From positions 16,805,221 through 16,869,220 of the forward strand of contig OW203986.1 of assembly GCA_934047225.1 (NCBI GenBank): a stretch of DNA of 64,000 nt, given 5' to 3'. Numbering within the stretch: position 1 is the first letter of the stretch; each line of letters begins with the position of its first letter. The notes beneath the pieces are model-generated. The model saw only the letters and a program-made list of their open reading frames with translations. It did not search any database and was not told where the DNA came from. This document shows, in pieces, positions 23,001 through 29,000 of the stretch. The DNA is from Ypsolopha sequella. Its lineage: Eukaryota; Arthropoda; Insecta; Lepidoptera; Ypsolophidae. A program made the position numbers and the translations under genes.

Positions 23001-26000
23001 TGAACAGCTTTAATTGCAAAGAAATATGGAAACAGAATTGCACATAAACCGGTAGCGACACCTATAGAAGTAGGACTACAGTTGTCAAAAGAGCCATCTC
23101 AAGACAAGGAACTAATCAATAGATGTAGAAGTTTGATTGGAAGTCTAATGTATGCAATGCTAGGAACACGTCCGGATATTTGTTTCACATTGTGTTTCCT
23201 TAGTCGTTACCAAGTATGTGCAAATGAAGACCTTTGGAAAGCTTTGAAGAGAGTCCTGCGTTACATAAGAGGAACTTTAGGAATGAAGCTGATATTCAGG
23301 AAGGGAGAAGACAGAACTTTGATGGGTTTTACGGACGCAGACTGGGGAGGTGACAAGCATGATAGGAAGTCTACATCAGGCTATATTATGCAAGTTTTTG
23401 GTTGCACAGTTTCATGGTGCTCAAGTAAGCAGCAGTGTGTCTCACTGTCTTCGACAGAGTCTGAATACATTGCCTTAGGAAAGGGAGTAGCAGAAGGATG
23501 TTGGATTAGGAATATGTTGAGGGAGATAGGCATAGGGTGTAATCAAATATTGTTGTATGAAGATAATCAGTCAGCTATTCATATTTCTAAAAATCCAGAG
23601 CATCATAAGCGTTTAAAACATGTTGATTTAAAATTCCACTTTATAAGAGATAAGGTGCTTGCTAAAATTGTTGTTTTGTTTTATATACCGACTGAGAAGC
23701 AATTAGCAGACTTATGTACTAAGGGTTTAAGCAGGGTTAAATTTCAGAGATTATGTAATGGGATTGGTATAAAGTAAAAGACTTGTTCTAAGTTTAATAT
23801 TTTATTGTTTAAATGTCTGTTTAGTTGTGTTTAAGAAGTTTATGTATTTGTAACTTGCTTTCATTGAGGAAGGGTATTAAATGAATAGCAATGAAAGAAT
23901 GCAAATGTGTGGTTTGAACTTTTTGTTGTGATCTATGGCTCTCTGCCAAAAATAAGAAACATGTCTGCTATTGAGTTAATAATAAATAAATGTGGTTTAT
24001 AGAAGATTAGATTGTTTCTCCATCAGCAACCCCTAATTCTAACATATTTGTTTTCAAATTGGAAGAAGTTGTTTTTGAGGATTATTTCTGATAGTTTTAA
24101 AATGAAATCGGTTGATGGTTGATGAGGTGGAGGGCGTATATTGAGATAGGTTTGAAGGGATGATAAGCCAGCGTCATGTGGGATGTTGGTGTAAAGTGAG
24201 ATGACATCTATGGTTACAAGTAGTAGGTTTATATTATTAGGCAGTTGTAAAGAATTAATAATTTCTAGAAAATGATAAGTGTCTTTGATGTATGACGATG
24301 AATTTTTTATTAGTGGCTGGAGATGATAGTCAACATAGGCGGAAATGTGTTCGGTATGACGATGAATTTTTTATTAGTGGCTGGAGATGATAGTATTTGC
24401 GATTAAAATATGAATAAATATAATTTTAGCTATATTAGCTTTTTATTTGTAGTTTTAAACTTTATATTTTTTCGATATATTTCGGCCTCATCAGTGAGGC
24501 CGTCATCAGTCGAGTCATCGTCATCATCAAAACAGAAACCTCAGATGCACACTCAATAAAACTAAACAACCTACTGACATCCAAAATTCAAACTCATACA
24601 CTGGCACCTCCCCATGCCGACGGCCACGCTGCAAAACTTGCATTCTAATCAATACAGCCACACAAATCAATACACACCACACCACAAACACATACAAAAC
24701 ACAATCGAACACGACATGCAAAACTGAAAACTGCATCTACCTATTGGAATGCCGACATTGCCCGGCATTCTACATAGGTGAAACCAAGAACCCATTACAC
24801 ATCCGCATGAACCACCACAGACACACATTAGACACTATAAAAAACAACATCCTACCCATCCCGACACACACCCGCTTCCACAACCAACTTTTCAACAACT
24901 GCTTCACAGTCCGCATCATTAAATCATTCACTCCACCATTGACCGACATAGAACTTAGGACCTGGGAGACAGCATATATCTGGTCACTTGGCGCACATTA
25001 TGGACCCGGACTCAACAGACAGCACTGACAGACTCGACCAACTGACCCAATCAACAAGTACTCCCCTCCAAACTGTTTCCTTTCTTTTTTTATTTTACCA
25101 CCTTTCTTTCATCATTTTTTTTTTTTTTTTTTTTATGTAAATAGTTCCTTCATTTTTCAGACTGTACCAACTTGTTTTCATATATATTTTTTATCATTTT
25201 TACCTGTCAACTCGACTGATGACGGCCTCACTGATGAGGCCGAAATATATCGAAAAAATATAAAGTTTATCATTTTTTAATTATTATAATTGCTTAAAAC
25301 TACAAGTATATATAATACACGTTTCACAAGTCAAATTTTAATCTTATAAAAATATATGTAATAAAATAATAAATGTACATGAACTACTTAGATTAAATAT
25401 TTATTTAATTTATGTAGCAATATATATACGATTAAAATTATAGGTAAAATATTATTATACAAGGTGAAATCCAATCAACCGCCCGAACCCATACCGGAGA
25501 CCCGGCCAGGGACCAGGAACAAGGTTCAATGATCACCAACCGAGCCCCCAGCACGAATCCAGGCGGCCGACCAAATCCCATCCTATATACTACATAGTAA
25601 TAGGTTACATATATAAATGCATGCCTACCTCCGCCCATTCGATTAGTCTTGCTAAGAAGAACGGGCAAGAAACTTGGCAAGATCATGTCTTTTTTTTTAA
25701 CATATAAACTTAAACTATACATTGAATTACTTATATCTACTTTAACCAAAGGATAAGAAAATACAAGACAATACAGGAAATGTTATTTCTGTCAAAAATC
25801 GTTGTTTTCTCGAATAATTTGTGGAAATACAAAAATGTAGATTTCATTTATTTTAAATGTTTATTAGGTCCACAGCACAAAGAACTTATTTGAAAAATTA
25901 CAACTTAAATCTAAATATGCCAATTCCTGGATTAAAAAAAATAAAAACTAGCCTTTTAATGTAGGCAAGAAGCGAGTTAAAACGAACATACAAAGAAAAT

Positions 26001-29000
26001 CAGAAACATGTACACAATATTTTGAAAGTAGTAGTAATAGCAATATGTACTTAAATAAAATAATAAAAATTAAAAGAAGTTAATTATTTAATTAATGGTA
26101 CAAATAAAAAATAAAAACGAGATTTGGAAATATAAGCAAAAACAAACGATAAAACCAAATCAGATTCAAAATTAAAAAAATATATATTTACATGAAATAA
26201 TTTCAAAAATCTATCTAAAACTATGTGTTAAGCTTGAAGGTATGGGAAGGGAAAGGAAAGGAATTCGTTCAATCAATATAATAATGTTCTGATCACTCAG
26301 CAATATACGTAGATCGTATCGTTCCAGAAGCAAAACGTCGTCGGCGTTAGAGAAACGTGTTTCATGAAGATCTAATCTCTTATTTATTACGAGAGTTCAT
26401 ACCACAGTACAATTAATTTGATTACACTGCTAACATTTGTACAGGTAAAAAGAAATACAGTTCCTTGAAACACGTTTGGATTTTTTTTTTTCAGGTTATG
26501 TTTTTGAATTTTCTTATTTACTATGCGTAGAAACATTTTTCCAAGATTACTTGGGTCTTAAAATAGTATATTTCGTGACGAGTATAAAATGGCGGATTTT
26601 CTTACCCGATGAATGAAGCTTACATTCCGAGGGTAAGAAACCCCATTTTTTACTCGTTGCAAACGATACTTTTTCTACTACCTGATTTATGTATTTAAAT
26701 ATTTAATTTTTCCTTTCAAATTTAATGTATTTTATGACTTTGCAAAGCACGGTGCAGTTTTCACCTTTTTTTTTTCAGGCTTCGGCCGGCGACTTTTATT
26801 TGTGGCCAGTATCATTTTGCGAAAAAAGAGTGTCAGACGCGATATAATCGATTATGTCGTGAATCGGAACGCAGGGAATTTCGATTCTAAAGACAAACCA
26901 AGGACGTCAAAAAGAACCTAATTTTGCAATAAATGAAATTTCAATACGATATTTCAAACTGAACTGATAGTCATTCCGCAACGGGGCCCGGAAAGTTTGA
27001 TTTTCAAAACTTAGGTAATTTCGAGTATTATATGGAACTTTTTCATAAAGGTAGTAGAAGAAATCTATTTTAAACCGCAGCGCAGAAGCGTGCACACTGT
27101 AATTTACGGTGGATATTTCCGAGTTTTCTACAGACATGTTTTTACTTTTATGAATCAGTCAATTTTATTGTTTTTTTTTTTCAACCTGGACAAATAATTT
27201 GGCAACGTTGCTTTTTGCTATATTGATTATAGGTACGATACATTGACAACATTTCTGTGTGAAATCGTATAAAGTCGCACTGTTTCCGAACAGACCGGTC
27301 TGAATAATAAATATATTGAAGGTACGCGACCTATTTGAACTATGTAAAAACCATATCAATCAGTAAAAGCAAGTTAAATTTAAATAAAAACAAGGAAGGA
27401 TTTTTGCCTTTTTTTTTTGCCAGTCTAATCCAGTAATGTGGTCCTCGTACCTAAAAGTACCTTCGTCATAAGAAACTTTTTGCAAAAAAAAAACGTCAGC
27501 ATTCCCGAACTAATTTGAAAAATAAACTATATTTCGTGCAACTGTAAAATGCATAAATGTATAAAATTACATGAAATATTAAGTACAGCAATCGTATAAT
27601 ATTATTAAAACTCGCGTGAGCTGACATACTAAATTATTATTACATACGGCTTGAACACTCGCCTTGATAATGCCGAAATTGTATCGGTGAAACGGTTGGC
27701 ATATAGTCAACAACAATCACACGTGAGTGTTCAAGCCGTATGTAATAATAATACAGCAATCGTGTTTTAAAAAGTCACAGGATCCTTTTGCACTGAAGTT
27801 TTCGCCAGACACGACGACGCGCCGGTAGCAATATGCATAAATCTCTTGCCGCACGAATCACTCATGCATGCCATTTTTCTACCCTTGCATTTGTGAACTT
27901 GAAAAATCCATTTAGACGGCCCAAGTTTCGAATGATTGTTTTTGCTCGGCACGGCGCGGCACGGCGGCGGCGCGGCGCGGCCACGTATCTGCCGTCGGCC
28001 GTCCCTGTTTCATTTTTTTACCCGTTTTTTGCACCCATTACGATTTTACGGCTGGGCCACTCGACAATATTGCGCAACTTTTCAATAACTGCCTGCTCCG
28101 GACCGACCCACGCCCACTATCTATCGCATCCCTTGCCATATTGAATCCTTATAAATGAGATTCACTATTCGGCCTCTAAAGTAAAATCTTTTTAGTTTTA
28201 AGATCCTAACCGTAGCGAACTTTTATTGATGCTTAGGTAACAAATATGAATAATAATAATTTTTGCTATTAAGAATGTAATTTGCTTTTGCAGGGGTCCA
28301 AGCTGGAGTTAGTTAACGAAACTAAGTTTTTGGGCATTACGGTAGACTCTCGTCTTCAGTGGGGTCCCCACATAGAAGCCCTATGTGGTAGACTTAGTTC
28401 GGCCGCATACGCTGTTAGACGCATAAGGCAAATTACTGATGTACTAATACAAATTACAAAATACTGCTAGACTAGTCTATGTTAGTTACTTTCACAGCAT
28501 TATGTCATACGGCATGCTGCTGTGGGGTAGAGCCGCGGATACAGACGCAGTCTTTGTTTTGCAGAAGAGAGCAATTCGGGCTATTTATAATATGAAGCAC
28601 CGGGATTCATTAAGAGAAAAGTTCAAAGAAATTAATATATTAACTGTTCCTTGTGAATATATTTACCAAGTCCTTAGATATGTCAGAAAAAATGTTGAGT
28701 CTTTCCCAAGGCTTGGTGAGCAACATTGTAAGGAAACCAGAAATAAGCATAAACTGGCTTTTCCAAAAATCAGACTCGCCAAAGTGAGTACCTCTTTCGT
28801 AGGACATGGTATAAGATTTTACAATAAACTTCCAAAAGAGGTCCTTACTTTGTCAGAGAATAAGTTTATACAGTATATTAAGCAGGGCCTACTGAAAAAG
28901 GCATATTATAAAATAAATAAATATTTGGATGATGGTGAAGCATGGTATTATAGTGATACTGATTGTGATGATAGTAGGTAATAATTTAATTAATTAGAAT

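Larger units (their letters stand above)
22103..24049 (+). mobile_element. Internally deleted copia (Ty1/copia) retrotransposon with intact LTRs
   Basis: Two 170-base LTRs (22108-22277 and 23875-24044) differ at one base by eye. A 5-base target duplication TATTT lies at 22103-22107 and 24045-24049. The internal part is under 1.6 kb versus about 4.5 kb in a full copia: protease, integrase and most of RT are gone. The near-identical LTRs suggest recent insertion. It sits inside the RT coding region of the PLE. Confidence 0.88.
20587..25305. mobile_element. Penelope-like element complex with inverted copies and 13-bp target duplication
   Basis: The complex has three parts. Part A (20587-24410) is a PLE with its coding strand on minus. 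Part B (24411-24520) repeats the terminal segment 'gaataaatataattttagct' in the same orientation as A. Part C (24521-25305) is an inverted partial copy coding on plus. The target duplication GTATATATAATAC (20574-20586 and 25306-25318) encloses all three, so they inserted as one unit. Each terminal repeat carries a hammerhead-like core. A copia element sits inside part A. The tandem and inverted pseudo-LTR arrangement is characteristic of Penelope elements. Confidence 0.8.
20530..25790 (-). mobile_element. LINE 3' end (family A), minus strand, split by a Penelope-like insertion
   Basis: Bases 20530-20586 (tail) and 25306-25790 (body of the 3' UTR) are the reverse complement of the 3' end of the LINE at 28285-29555, including the 'accaaccgagcccccagcac' segment. 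The break falls exactly at a duplicated 13-mer GTATATATAATAC. Removing 20587-25305 and one 13-mer restores the continuous tail. Only the UTR is retained. Confidence 0.8.

Noticed and set aside
28282..28470. Separate small gene
   Set aside because: It is the first piece of the LINE RT C-terminus, joined to 28502-28981 by a frameshift.
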